A DNA stretch of 64,000 nucleotides from assembly GCF_025370935.1 (NCBI RefSeq), contig NC_133476.1, positions 13,887,643-13,951,642 of the forward strand, in the 5' to 3' direction. The DNA is from Choristoneura fumiferana (Eukaryota; Arthropoda; Insecta; Lepidoptera; Tortricidae). This document shows, piece by piece, positions 12,301-24,386 of the stretch. Below the pieces are notes generated by a model, which worked only from the letters and a program-made list of their open reading frames with translations, ran no database searches and was not told the origin of the DNA. The position numbers were made by a program, and so were the translations under genes. Position 1 is the first letter of the stretch, and the number at the start of each line of letters is the position of its first letter.

Positions 12301-15300
12301 CTATAGATTAACATTTAATGGTGAGCTCTCAGTATGAATGAAGTGCTCTAATGGGAGCTTTATCGCGCGGTAATGGAGGTCGGAAAGAACGCCGCCCACT
12401 TCGGCTGCACGCTGAGGCGTGCTCCGCTAATGCCGATGAATTTTGGATAAGTTCTAACGCCATCGCACCTGGGTATCAATCGATTTTATTATTGCATTAT
12501 TTAAACCATCTGCTGCTACCTGCCTATTGTTAGGCGTAACGTAACCTTCTGGAGTGTCAAAAGTACCTCTGGAGTGTAAATGTAGTCAAACAAGTGTTCT
12601 ATTTATAACAGAAACTCATAGGAAACACTACGATTTATATAAAAAAAAAACCGTTAGGTATCTAATTTATTACTGTGGTTTCACAACTTTCTTGAGATAG
12701 TTATCGATTCGGAATCACTTTTTAACCAAATGATGTTACAAAATGCCTCTTTATAATGAACTAATTAAGTTAATATCTTGGAAATGTTGATTTATTTATA
12801 CCAAGATAAGCATTAATTATACAAGATCCATATCACAGTGTCATTGTTGACTGAACAGACATGTTTGTTATAAATTAATTTGCATGCGACGGCTTAGTGT
12901 GCGGCCCCAGCACCGCTGTGTTAATGAAGTTAGAGAATAATATTTATTAAGCAATTACTTTATCTCATATTAGCGCGAGACCAATTAACTCGGCCGGGCC
13001 CGAGGCGGCGAGGCCGGGCCCGGCCCGCCGTATCACCGGTATCTGCCCACTGACGGATGAACGCTCAGCACTGTCTAATGTTGCGCCTAACTAACCAACT
13101 GCATGATTAAACTAATTGAACAAGGTATAATGTGAATCTTTAACTACGCAGTACAAACACACAACCATTGTTGCGTAGGTACAGTGCAATTACTGAATGA
13201 ACTAGTTAGTATTGTTTGAGCAACCGTTATCTACCTGCTGCGTTATAGTACCTGAATGTATCGTGATAACAAATTGATTGATGATGGCCCCCCAGCAACA
13301 AGTAGGAGGCATGTTTTGCCAAAGTTAAATGGTAGGACAATCTAGTTGGCGACTGGTAGATAGAGCCGAAATTTAATTAACATGCTGGGAACTCATAGAG
13401 CTTAGGTTGGCTGAAAGGAATTCTATTCAGCCCCTGTTCCTATTGATACTGGATCGCCAGTGAATTAACAATGGCTGCAGTCGATTGTGTTTTCTGATCA
13501 CTTCACCCATAATGATTGGCTTCCTATTGGATATTGGTATCCGTAATGTTTGGATTCCTCATTGGCATTCGTATATACATGGGCCTACATTATATGTTAG
13601 TATATTAGTATCCTGGACTAATTTACTCGTACGTGTGCAGAGACTTGACAATTTTGTAGCTACAACTATGCACACACTTTTTAAATTGTACATTTCTTGT
13701 AAAACTGACAAAACTGGTAATTTTCTCACGGTTCTAGTCTATAGACAACAGTTAAGGACTGTGCGACGGGTTCAATTTAATTGGATAATGACCTGAGACA
13801 GGATAAGGACCATTTTTAATAAGCGAACAAACTAGTAATTAGCTGTTATTATTTTTTTAGAACTGGGAGGTGCTGAACACGGCTGTACTTACCGGTAGAC
13901 AAGTATCTCAGGCCATGAAGGTTCTGATAGTGTCACAGGCGGGGCAAGTTGCTGACGTCACGCTACAGAGCTCTTGCCATTCTGAAGACGAGAGCGTTCT
14001 AAAGGTGAGCTAACTACTTACCTCACAAACGTAATGCATGCCACCATTAGCAGAGTAATGTTAGAGGGCTCTCAGAACAGAAAGCATTAACATCGCGACA
14101 TTATAAAGTATCCTACTTGATGCAAAGTGCATGTCGCTCGCTACGCTCTTTGTATGTAAGTACCGCATGTCTCTGCAGCATTAATTATGTTACTACAAAG
14201 TAAAATGTCATCAGGATGCCAATAAAGACCACCATCATGTCCGGTTTAATGAATCCACCGCAACCTTAGTCATAAATTACAATGTTGCCGTAATTAAATG
14301 GGTTGGTCAAAATGACAAACCGACATTTACACCTCCCACTTTAGTCGGTTAAAGCTCACTCTGTGTCTAGAAAGTAACTAAGCTACAGGAAGCTGTCATT
14401 ATTATTTTAATGTATAAATTACTTGCCGAGGAAGTAATAGATCTTGCTCTATTAAGCTCACTTAATAGTCAATTAGATACATTATACTCCATCCGAACCC
14501 ACAATTTCAACAGATGATATCCCAGGATAAAATAGTACTCTGTGTATCTACATTACTAAGTTTTTAGCGTACCTAATTAATGTTGTTTTCATGGTTTATC
14601 GTTAGGTATCTTCGTCATGTAGCTCCGTGTATGTGGATGGCTCTGAAATTAGGGGGTCCTCAAATGCCTCCGTGATTGTCAAATATGGAACATACACGGG
14701 TTTAGCTCGATTCACGGTTTGGATGCCAGAATACCCGTTGGAAGTGGAAGTGGACAACAGGCGACTCTCGCAAATCAAAGGTAAAGTTCCATGAACAATC
14801 ATCATATCAGAACTGAAATAGCTAATAGTAATTTTATGGATAAAACTGCACCTCGTAAATAAGTGAAATATTAACGGTTCTTCTTTCTTTCATAGGTTGG
14901 AAAGTTTCCGAAGATCCCAGTACAAAAGATAGGCTGAAGAGATCCCTATCAGCACGTGGGTGGGGCGGCTCACGGCCTGATGGTACAAATTCCTTGTCTG
15001 AACAGCGCTCTTGTCGATTGAGATACCAGCAGACAAACATCGAAGTAAGAATCCATTCGTAAAGATACTGTGGTACTCGTAGATATACCAACTCTACTTG
15101 GAAAAGGTGGCGCTAACTTTGTTGTTTTTTTCCAGGTTTACGCTCGTTTTCTTGCCAAAGACCACGACTCTGGTCGTGTCTCATATTTTGTGTCACGCCG
15201 CACCCGTCTTAAAGTGACCGAGTTAGTACAATCATTGATGCGTGTGTCAGACCCTAGAATTGCTTCGTTAAGAGGACGAGTGCTGCAAGGGAGAACGACT

Positions 15301-18300
15301 GGTCTCACCGAGGTGCAAGTGTTGTCACCAATCACAGGTAAATAAAAAGTTGCTAAACTGCGTCGGATAAATAGATAATTGGTTTAGTATGATTAAATAA
15401 TGATACTTATATGACACTTCTTCACACAGGTCGAGTAATAGGTCTACGTGAAGTCAGAGTAGTAAACGATAAAGTGACTATCTCCAGGTTGCTAGTGCGG
15501 GTCATCTCTGGCCTACAGCTTAACATCTCACCTGACCCAGCCATCGAAAACGGATACGTATCTGAAACCACTGTTACTAGGCGACTTACGGCGCAATATC
15601 AGGTTTGATTATTGTTTCTTCTTTTATCTCTGTTTATAATTGTAAGAAATCTAAGCGTAAGTTTCTACTGACCTTTTGTTTAACGTTTCTAGGAAGGCCT
15701 TCTGGACATTGACATAGAGTTCGCAGACGATACCCGCACGGCCCTTCGCGACGTAGCAGTATCCGACTATTTCCTTCTAGTCGAAAGTCTTGATCCTGAA
15801 GTAGTTGCGTTTGCACCGATGCTTGCTTCGAAACATCCTCGAGTTATCGCTGTTGGAGAAGGTATAATATACATAATCAATTCTTTGGTGTGATCATACT
15901 CATTGTGTGTCGCATTTTGCATCTGCGAACAATCTATCCTTCTGGTAGTGAAGAGGAAATTAATGACGAATCTACTCGAAAAATCTTGCATTTCAAAAGA
16001 ATATTTTTCAATTTCAGGCAGCGGTGAGCTTCTTCGTGTGACCCTTTTAACACCGGAACAATGTCGTTCGGGACCGCTTCGGCGTGTGGCCCTCCCAGGA
16101 AAAGGCGATACAAAAACGCCAGCCAACATCAAAAATATACCTGGAGCGTTGGCCAGTGCGGCTGCTAGCGTAGACGTAGACTTCAGCGGGGGAGACATTC
16201 CTCAGCGACCGGACACTCCGCAGAATGACGACATCATGGCGCGAGGCGGCGTTAGGACTGGCCTGTCCGATCTAAGCGATGTTTTACGAGGTAATTTATG
16301 ATCAAAGTCTATAGACATACATAAGTAGGTGTGGGTAGAAATTATATTAAGCTTTAAGCAATAACAAACTTAACAATATAGGTTAGCTTATCTACATCTG
16401 GCCCGCTCTACGGGCCCGCTAATATTAGGTATTAACTTTTAATCATGTGGGTAGACCTTGATTTTTTGCTTCTTGAATATGCTAGGTACCAATTCATTTT
16501 ATTCGCCAAAAATTTGCGGAAAAAAATACACTGTAGGTATCGTATGTCGTATAACCGATGGAGATGCAATGACTACTTATGAAACACGAATACGCAACAT
16601 CAAGTTATGTGCAAGCCTAAGGGATAAAACAGGGCTCAGATAAAATATTATTTGGAGTTTTAGAGAATTAAGCATGATGTTTGTTTGAGAACAAGTGATT
16701 ACCGAGCTTTAAAGCAGTCTTCCTTAAACTAGTAGGTAGGTACAAGTGATCCATTTGAGGAATATGTTTTTGAGTAAAAAGTTTGTACGGCTTCCCTAAC
16801 AATTGAAATGTCACAGCTGCAGCTGTCGACGTATCGGTTGGCTCCTGTTAACTAATAGCATTTACTTACCCTTAAAATAGAAAATACTTAGGACTTAATC
16901 GTTTGAAATTTGAGTTCACTGCTATATCGACAGCTAAAAGATTAAATGAACTATAATTAAAGTAAATTAATGTAGTTCATTGACATGAAACTTCGCAAAG
17001 TAACACCCGAATCACTAAATTAGTTAAAAGATTGTTTAATTGATTAATCTGTTGCCTACTCACTCACACTAAATAATAAATTGAGATTTACCGTCCCAAA
17101 TAGGTTTCTGCACGAAGGCAGTATATTGGCGAATAGAGGTAGCTGTTTTGCATTTTAAGCGTAGCAAGACTGGTTTTTGTTCATCGACAAAGATTTATCG
17201 AAAAAAAACATTTTGGCAATCGGGTGCGCCAAAGTTCGTATATTTTTTGCAAGTCATACTGTAATGTTTGTCCGAATTATTGTTTGTTATAATTTTTTCC
17301 CACTGAAAACGAAAAATTTTCTGGAATATTTAAATAGTCATGCTATAGAAAACTGTTGGATTCAAAGAAAAAAGATTTATGACAAACGATACATTCTGAC
17401 AATCATTAAATTTTGACAAACATTACATTCTGACCTTCGACAATTATGCTAGCCGATGGACCCGTGGCAATCACTAAGTAGAGTTGCTTTAGCATTCAAA
17501 TTATTTTGGTTGTATCAACAATTTATTGTTGTTAGTCTGTTCCGTCAGCGAGGGGACAAAAGTAACTACAGTTTAATAGAAGAAATTTTTTGTCACATTA
17601 TACTAACATGCTTATTAGATGACCAATTATAAAAGGGGCTTAGAAGTACCTACCACAAAAATGCATGTTTGGCAAATTTAATTCTATAAACTAAAGGTTT
17701 AAAGAGTGAATCAGGAGACCGTAAAACTATAGCAAAGAGTGACAAAAAAAGTTGATCGACCCTTTTACAAGTTTCTTACATGCCTTTACCGATCAACGCT
17801 ACCTGCTTCAGGTTTCAAGGACGAGAACAATCACGAGCCGACGGTGCAAGCGCAGCAGTACGCGTCGATCTACCGAACGAATGCGGCCGCGCATCCTCGC
17901 CATCCCAGCCCTCACATGACGCCCGTGGAAATTGGTAACTATCACAAAAAAAAACAGGCTTTCGTACTGAAAAAGGAACCCTTGTATCACTTAGTTTGTC
18001 CGTCTGTCAAGCCCTTTTTCTCAGGAACGCAAGTTTTCTGACATCTTGTTGACTAATCCACATACATATTCATCCAAATTTCAAGACAATCCGACTAAGT
18101 TACGTTTATTTGCAATGTTTTTTTCTCAATCGAAGTAAAAAGCAGAACTTTTACTCGTCCAATCAATGGAAGGACCAAAATGGATTTTATGCTCTTGCCG
18201 CGCGTTTTGCACTTGTTTTACAATTATTGTATCGTTTATTAAATATAGAATACGGATACGTTCAACGACTTTGAAAAATTTGATATTTTCGATAAATATA

Positions 18301-21300
18301 GGAAACCGGTAAGAACTAAATCTTAAACATACATCATACATTGTCTAAACGGTCATTCCAAATCACATTACAATGTATCTATGTAGATACCTACCTAATT
18401 ATATACATTGTAAATGTGTAGTGAACCTACTTACTCGTACTACAAACCATTGATAAAGTCAACTGGCCTACTGACCTCTTGACTCTACGATAACGAACCG
18501 CTGTTAAATTGTTTCTGTTTAAACAGGTCAGATTTCCTAATTAACTATTGAAATCCTCGATCTAATTATTTATTTTATTTTACAGGAATGTACGTACTAC
18601 TGGTGGCATTCTGTTTCGCTATAGTGGTAAGATTCTTTTTTTTTTGAAAACCTAAATATCTATATATTACCTACAGAATTCACATTTTTACGATCAATTA
18701 CTATTTTAATGCAGATCGGACAAGACGCTGAAATAAAAACTTTATCACTAATTATATGGTTAGTTAGGTATGAATTAGTTAGGTACAGGCAAGTATACTT
18801 GCGAAACATAAAAATTCTGATACGCGATTTATAGATACTTCGATCACGTTCATGATGGCGTTGAACGTTTGCTTCCAGATCTTCGTAGTATCGTGCGTAG
18901 TGTACGCGTCCCGGTTGAAGCCGGTGCCGGGCCGGCTGAGCCCTCCGGCGGCGGGCGGGCGCGCCCTGCCGGCTGTCGCGGAGGGCGGCCGGCTGCAAGT
19001 CGCAGGGCTCGTCGGCACCACCCTTGGCCTGGCCCGCGAAAAACAACCGCGGGAGTCCACGACCAACGCGCATGATTGGGTGTGGCTTGGTAAGTAACAC
19101 TGACCTCTTTAATACCTGAGTACCTAAGGTTAATGCATTCACTGTTTTGATTGAATATTAGCTTTTACCTCTCCCAGTGCCATAAAACTACTTTTGCCAA
19201 CTATGCGGGCTTAGATGCGTTTAAGACACTGAGTAAAAGAAAAGTGATCACTTATCTACATGCGTTGGAGACACTGAATGGTGCAGGTAGTGAATGTGTT
19301 AATATATGCGTCTGCGATATCAAAACAAGATGCATAGGTTTAAATCCGAATTTGAAGCTGAAATTCTTCGAACATGGTGTAAATAATTTAAGCACGTTGT
19401 AATGTCAGGAATGAAATAAAAGTTTTTTACACGTTGTAAACCAACTAGGTACCTACTACATAAATTTGATATCAATACCTAACAATACTCTTTTTCGCAT
19501 TCCAGGACGAGCAACAATCGAGCGCAATGGCAACCGCCATTCGACCAACCGTAACTCGGTGCAGCCCGACAATGGCAACGAAATGCGGATCACGGCCAAC
19601 CCACTAAATCATAACTACGCAGACCCCGAAGACGCCATAAGAGATAATGGAAATGTTATGGTCACTAGCTTCGACAACCCTAACTCCATAGAACTGCCAT
19701 CGCAGAGTGAAAGACGGGATGTCATCGATTCGACCACCTACTGCAAGAAACCGAACAGACATGCGAGACATCACTCCGGAGACGGACACTGGCAGTAAGT
19801 ATACTACAACAATAGTTGCTCAAGTTACTTGCTGAATCGAATTAGAACCTAATATGTTGCAGCAAATATTTTGTTTCACCTACATTTTTAATGTGTCACG
19901 TTGTTGCTAGTTTTGGATAAGAATATGTACCTACATTAAATCGTTTCCCCTTCTTGGTATTCAGCGCGGATGCAAGCAAACAAGACGACTACCGCCCTCC
20001 CGTGCCTCCTCATAGGAACTCGTCCACCCCGCAACCCCAGGTACCTGTCCCGCCTCGAAATAAGCATAAAGTAAGATTCGCTTTCACATATTTTTTTAAG
20101 CTATGCGATGGAATACCTAAACATGCTTTCATAATCACTTAAAATTGCTTGATTAACCTTATGAGTAGGTACAGTATCTTGAACAAATATATGTTTATGA
20201 TAATTTAGATCTGAGATATCCTTTTTTCATCGCCAGATCTTACCGGAGACCGTCATGCCGCCCACTAGACGGAGTCATTCTAGAAACCATCACAAAAAAC
20301 ACGACCGAGAACACGAATCCACAAGACGATCACCCGAAATTGCCCGGCGCCCAGACCGGTAAAAACAGCTCAATTAAATTTTTTTGGGGCTGTTTCACCA
20401 TCCATTGATTAATGTAACTGACGGTTAAATGTGAACCGGCATCACATTGAACCGCCAGTTAACACTAATCAATGGATGGTGAAACAGCCCCTTAACTTCG
20501 CTTAAGCATCGCCTGTGTGTGTTTTTGCTCTTTTATTTATAATCGAATAAACGCGAACCTTTTATCTTGCAACTGGCACAAATTAAAGGAAAAACAAATT
20601 ACTAAGAAATGAAGAATAAGAAATCTTTACAGAGATAAGGCTGCATATTACTTTGCTTGTATATTTTCCTTATATCGACCTGTTTTTCTGTATTGGTTTT
20701 GACGTCGTGTACAATAAAGAGTCATTTATTATATTGTATGTAGGTACTGTAGGTACCTAAGTAAAGTTAATTGCTGACTGGCAAAGTAAAAGGTTTTAGT
20801 TCCTCCGTAAAGTAACGCCTAGATCAGTCAGTTATTTGAAATAAAAGTGCACCTATTCGATTTCAGAATTATTGATTTGAACAAAACCGACGCACCATAT
20901 CTATCGAGCCGAGACATGAAAGATTACAAAAGCGAACTGAACCCTATCCCGCCTCTGAATGATATAGAACACAACGCTGTAGAGAATCTTAGCAAGGAAG
21001 ATTGCGCGAGGCTTTTCGAGTTCGACAACGACGCCCCTCTCGTGCTCGAAAATAAAGATTACCGCGAGATCATCGGCCTCAACAGAGGCACCGACGACTC
21101 ACGACGCACCTTCACCAAGCCCCAAAGCCCTGACTATATGCATGACTCAGGAATTGGTGAGGATATTTGCATTTTAGGTAACTATGCTTATATTGCTCTA
21201 CTACCTATCCAGTGTGTAATACAAATCAATGATTTCAGGTTTACCTGAAGTACAGATGCGGCATAAGAATAACTCCAAGGAATCTAACGTCAAAGCAGAT

Positions 21301-22121
21301 TTCGTGGAGGCTGGGAATCAAAACAAAGGTACTTAAAGAGATTTTCTACTCTTTTTGGAGTAAGATCATTGCTTTGGATACCAACGAAATATTTACAAGT
21401 TTTGTGTTAATAGGAAGGGTTTCCCCTGAAGTAAAGCGCGCCACGATAGTGGGTAACCCGATGTACTCGCGCGAGGCGGCGGCAGGCGCAGGCGGGGACC
21501 CACCCGTGGAGTCGCTCGGCCTCGACGACCTGCAAATGGACTACGACCAGATCATGCACTATTTCCACAACCTCAAGGTATAAAACCGTCACACCGTCCC
21601 ACTTGCTTCTAGACTAGATGTTGCTGTCTCGCTTCCATGTTCCTGCTCGCGCCACCACCGTCGCGAGCACACGACGCGTTCTATCATCTACCTGTCCTAT
21701 ACTATATATTTAGTATTTCAATACTAAATGTACTCTTATGAAAGATAGAGCCTAAATTTTGATGCATTTAAAACTACTTTTACGTAGTATTTTATATGAG
21801 TACTTACATTTTATACAAATATTAATATAATTCCGTGCAGTATTATTAATATATAAGGTACTTTTAATAAATTAGGTTCATATCACTTCTGCGGCAACTC
21901 TTTAGATGAATCCCACGCTGTACCCACAACACTGTTTGCAATCTGACTGTTTTTACACTCTTAGTTACCTTTTAGAGAATTAGAGGACAGCTATATCTCT
22001 TGTCACTAGCATAGAAAGTAGTGTGAACTTCACTGTCTATGGAAACTCCTAACGTACATTTTGCTGCTGAAATCTGACTGATGTCTATTTTTCAAATTTT
22101 TCGCAGGAATCAAACGCCTGA
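9322..22121 (+). CDS. TMEM132: TMEM132-family transmembrane protein, intact exons 2 to end
   Basis: TMEM132 proteins are single-pass, largely neuronal cell-surface proteins thought to link adhesion to the actin cytoskeleton. Nineteen exons join in frame: 9322-9465, 11217-11484, 13861-14004, 14606-14780, 14896-15044, 15136-15337, 15430-15602, 15693-15861, 16018-16290, 17812-17934, 18586-18626, 18879-19089, 19506-19794, 19965-20070, 20237-20358, 20867-21156, 21239-21328, 21414-21577 and 22107-22121 (TGA). They give 3148 nt with no stop and matching phases throughout. Family blocks include EVLNTAVLTGRQV, RFTVWMPEYPLEVEVDNRRL with SQIKGW, CRLRYQQTNIEVYARFLA, GLTEVQVLSPITGR and VNDKVTISRLLVRVISGL. 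A membrane helix follows about 607 residues in, then a tail of roughly 415 residues. The extreme C-terminus (LGLDDLQMDYDQIMHYF, ending in KESNA) is spread over the last two exons. The upstream partner exon (609-1423) is damaged. An in-frame ATG at 9323 exists but would give a product without a signal peptide. The fly homologue is, I believe, called detonator. Confidence 0.92.
9466..11216 (+). other. TMEM132 intron
   Basis: The intron is mostly AT-rich unique sequence. The 10860-11050 part is richer in GC (GGGCGGGCGG, TTGGCGCC) and includes a CTATAAATC block. It could be an internal promoter or enhancer, but nothing in the sequence proves this. The 106-codon open frame at 10108-10428 shows no recognisable domain. 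Confidence 0.4.
11485..13860 (+). other. TMEM132 intron with possible regulatory blocks
   Basis: This intron lacks obvious repeats. Two parts stand out as compositionally unlike neutral AT-rich spacer: 11940-12540, and 12890-13060 with a GC-rich core. Both contain homeodomain-type TAATTA/TTAATGA cores and ATCGAT/TTATCGA motifs beside GC-rich words. I infer possible conserved non-coding regulatory DNA; no comparison was possible. Confidence 0.35.
12980..13035. promoter_or_regulatory. GC island inside an intron, function unknown
   Basis: An abrupt GC-rich patch (GGCCGGGCCCGAGG, GGCCGGGCCCGGCCCGCCG) sits in strongly AT-rich intronic DNA, immediately after AATTAACTC. The repeated GGCCGGGCCCG word is self-complementary and could form a hairpin. 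An enhancer core is possible, but this rests on composition only. Confidence 0.25.
14005..14605 (+). other. TMEM132 intron
   Basis: The intron begins with GTGAGC and ends with an AG at 14604-14605. I see no repeat or second gene in it. Confidence 0.6.
16291..17811 (+). other. TMEM132 intron
   Basis: AT-rich unique sequence bounded by GTAATT and TTCAG. Short open frames (16458-16643, 17177-17416) have biased low-complexity translations and no homology I recognise. Confidence 0.55.
17935..18878 (+). other. TMEM132 introns around the small membrane exon
   Basis: Two introns (17935-18585 and 18627-18878) flank the 41-nt exon that starts the membrane helix. No additional feature was recognised. 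Confidence 0.55.
18586..18950 (+). other. Transmembrane segment of TMEM132, split over two exons
   Basis: Exon 18586-18626 encodes GMYVLLVAFCFAIV and exon 18879-19089 continues IFVVSCVVYASRLKP. Together they form one hydrophobic helix of about 25 residues, followed by basic residues on the cytoplasmic side, as expected for a type I protein. The intron interrupts the helix in phase 0. Confidence 0.85.
19090..19505 (+). other. TMEM132 intron
   Basis: Short intron (GTAAGT to CCAG). The open frame 19151-19402 lies wholly within it and is not supported as coding. Confidence 0.6.
19965..20358 (+). other. Proline-rich and basic part of the TMEM132 cytoplasmic tail
   Basis: Exon 19965-20070 encodes YRPPVPPHRNSSTPQ and VPVPPRNK, two PxxP clusters next to basic residues of the type bound by SH3 domains. 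Exon 20237-20358 encodes a His/Arg/Lys-rich stretch (SRNHHKKHDREHESTRR). These suggest docking of cytoskeletal adaptors, which is inference from motif type only. Confidence 0.6.
20359..20866 (+). other. TMEM132 intron containing a MITE
   Basis: The intron begins GTAAAA and ends TTTCAG. A hairpin MITE (20386-20491) starts 28 bp after the donor. The rest is AT-rich and featureless. Confidence 0.6.
20386..20491. mobile_element. Hairpin MITE, 106 bp
   Basis: The first 26 bases (GGGGCTGTTTCACCATCC then ATTGATTA) are the exact reverse complement of the last 26 (TAATCAAT then GGATGGTGAAACAGCCCC). An imperfect inner stem surrounds a short loop. The element is entirely non-coding. Confidence 0.9.
21578..22106 (+). 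other. Last TMEM132 intron
   Basis: The intron separates the ...MHYFHNLK exon from the tiny last coding exon (ESNA, stop). It begins GTATAA and ends TTTTTCGCAG. AT-rich unique DNA. Confidence 0.65.
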
Positions 22122-24386
22122 GTAGAGCAGATCATTGCAAAGATCCGGCAGACATTGTCAACGTTTAAATATCAGCATATCAGCAAAGCTCCTACAATCG
22201 ACGTATACAACGCGGGTAGTGTTGCGTCCGGGGCAGCCAGGCTCGAGGATAGTACTATGAACTCACACAACAACAACGGCGTCGCCGCCGCGCCCACTCA
22301 AATGCTATGCGACTCAATCGCGCACAAAAACAATTTCATGAAAACACGGTTGAAATTCTTATTGGAGCATTTGAGCGAATCGTACGAATAATGTTGTTTA
22401 GTCATCGTATTATCCTCAATACAATATTTGTCTAAAAGTGGATCCTTGCAGTGATCGAGAACAAAAATAAAGAATTGTAACTATAATATCGTTAAACGTA
22501 TTTACTCTAGTCATCTACAAAGCTGCACATATTTAAGTAACTAATGTGTGCATGTAGTTAATACTCGTACGTTAAAATATAATAGAATGTATGTACCTAC
22601 ACGCGGTAATGTTTGTGTTGGTATCGCCGTTGCAGGCTAGTAGATAAATCGCGAGATGAGAAAAACTTATATCCAAGAGCTTGAGACGAGTCTATGTCGC
22701 TATTTATTATTAACTATGTGCAAAGACTTAGAACTGTAAATATTTCCCACTAGTAGGTAATGACGCTACCTCACTTTGTCTTATAAATTATAGCTTAGCT
22801 TAGCTAATTATTAGTACTTACTCTGCAAGCAAGATCAACGAATTGTTAAGTATTTATTTCACCCACATTCAGTTGCATATGTACCTAGTTTTTGTTTAAA
22901 CTCATACATAAATTTATCTTGAAGGTGGAATAGATATTAAGACTGCATAATGCCAGTGTTTAGGGAATGATTCCTAGTTTAATAAGACTTTAATAGTATA
23001 AGACACAGAACTAGTCAAATATATTATATAGCAGAGCTAGTTTGCTCATGCCTTTTACAGCTGTTCTCCTTTATCATTGTCTGGTATGATCCAGCAGCCT
23101 TGCGAGCAAATCCGACGCACATTTTAAAGGTGCTTCCCCAAAAGACCGTATATCTTCCATTTCCAGAAAACTCGATCCAATGGGACGCGTTATTATTACG
23201 AGACTGTAGCCTCCAGAGACTCATGGCTGCTAGATCAGCCAGTGCGTGGCTAAGAACATTATTCTAATACATAATATTGTGTTTGGCGTGATAACGTTCC
23301 TAGATTATATTCGGTATAACTGTACATTAAAAAATTAAATCTTATTGCAGCAACCCTAAGCAAAATGCTACAAAATGTCAAGTTTCAAGATTGGGTTGTT
23401 GCATTAGATGTTGTATTGTTTGCTGAGGCACTAAATACAAATGAAATCCATGTAACAATTAGTAGTCACGCAAGTAAAACCAACTAATAAGGTTAGATGG
23501 ACTTGTGATATATACCTAAAATGACTGCTAAAGATTGTTTTTGGCAGTTGATTTTATAAATAAAAAGCCATATCATATATAAAAACGAGCGCTTGTACGA
23601 TATTGTAAACACTATATTTATTGAAGATGTAAATTTGCATTTACTTGTAAGTTAGTTCTTTAGGCTTTGTAAATATTGTTACGACGTTATATAATTTATA
23701 GGTACTTGTGTTGAGGTAACGACGCAGAAATAGAAAATAAATACAGTAGAGTTGCTTGGATATTGGAATGAGTAGTGTTGCACACAATATATAAAGAAGT
23801 GTTTCATGTCTGTTGCAGTTGTAATTACAAAGGGTAGTAAATGTATTTGATTTTATAACAGTGTATTTGTGAAATTTGTGTTAATAGAAATTGCTGATGA
23901 TACATGATCCAAGATACATTAAGATATTGCAACACTGGGTTTCTTATTAGTAAAACATGTAATACTACAGTTAGCTTGGACATGCACACTCATGTACCTA
24001 CATTACATTATTAAATAATTGTAAACAATAATAATCTCTCAAATATGGATAAATGTGTTTGGCTTTTGTCGTTAGGTTAAGAATGAGTCGCTGGATACAA
24101 ACTAAGTACTTTGAGCTATTGTATTTGTTACTATGAACACTTGTTTTTTTGTTGAGTTTTTTCCATAAATATATAAAAAGGAGTTTACATAAATTATTGC
24201 TACCAAGGTTTATATACATGTATGCAAACTGAGGCTTGTCACAAAATCCTTTCATAAAATGTCAAATTTAATAAACCATTATTGAATAATATTTCGTTTT
24301 ATTCAATCACCTATTTAAATAAGAAATAATAAAAGTCTTTCTCTTAAATTCAACTATATTCAACCTAATTAAATACCAATAATTAA
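22122..24386 (+). other. TMEM132 3' UTR and intergenic spacer
   Basis: Sequence after the TGA stop includes an AATAAAG at about 22467 and further AATAAA motifs near 23737 and 24271, any of which could end the mRNA. The open frame 22155-22391 continues downstream of the stop but lies in the UTR. No other gene is supported. mRpL16 approaches from the other strand, so the two genes converge. Confidence 0.5.

Noticed and set aside
23024..23224. Minus-strand open frame of 66 codons downstream of TMEM132
   Set aside because: Reads somewhat like protein but has no homology I recognise, lies in the probable TMEM132 3' UTR, and is short; left out of the gene list.
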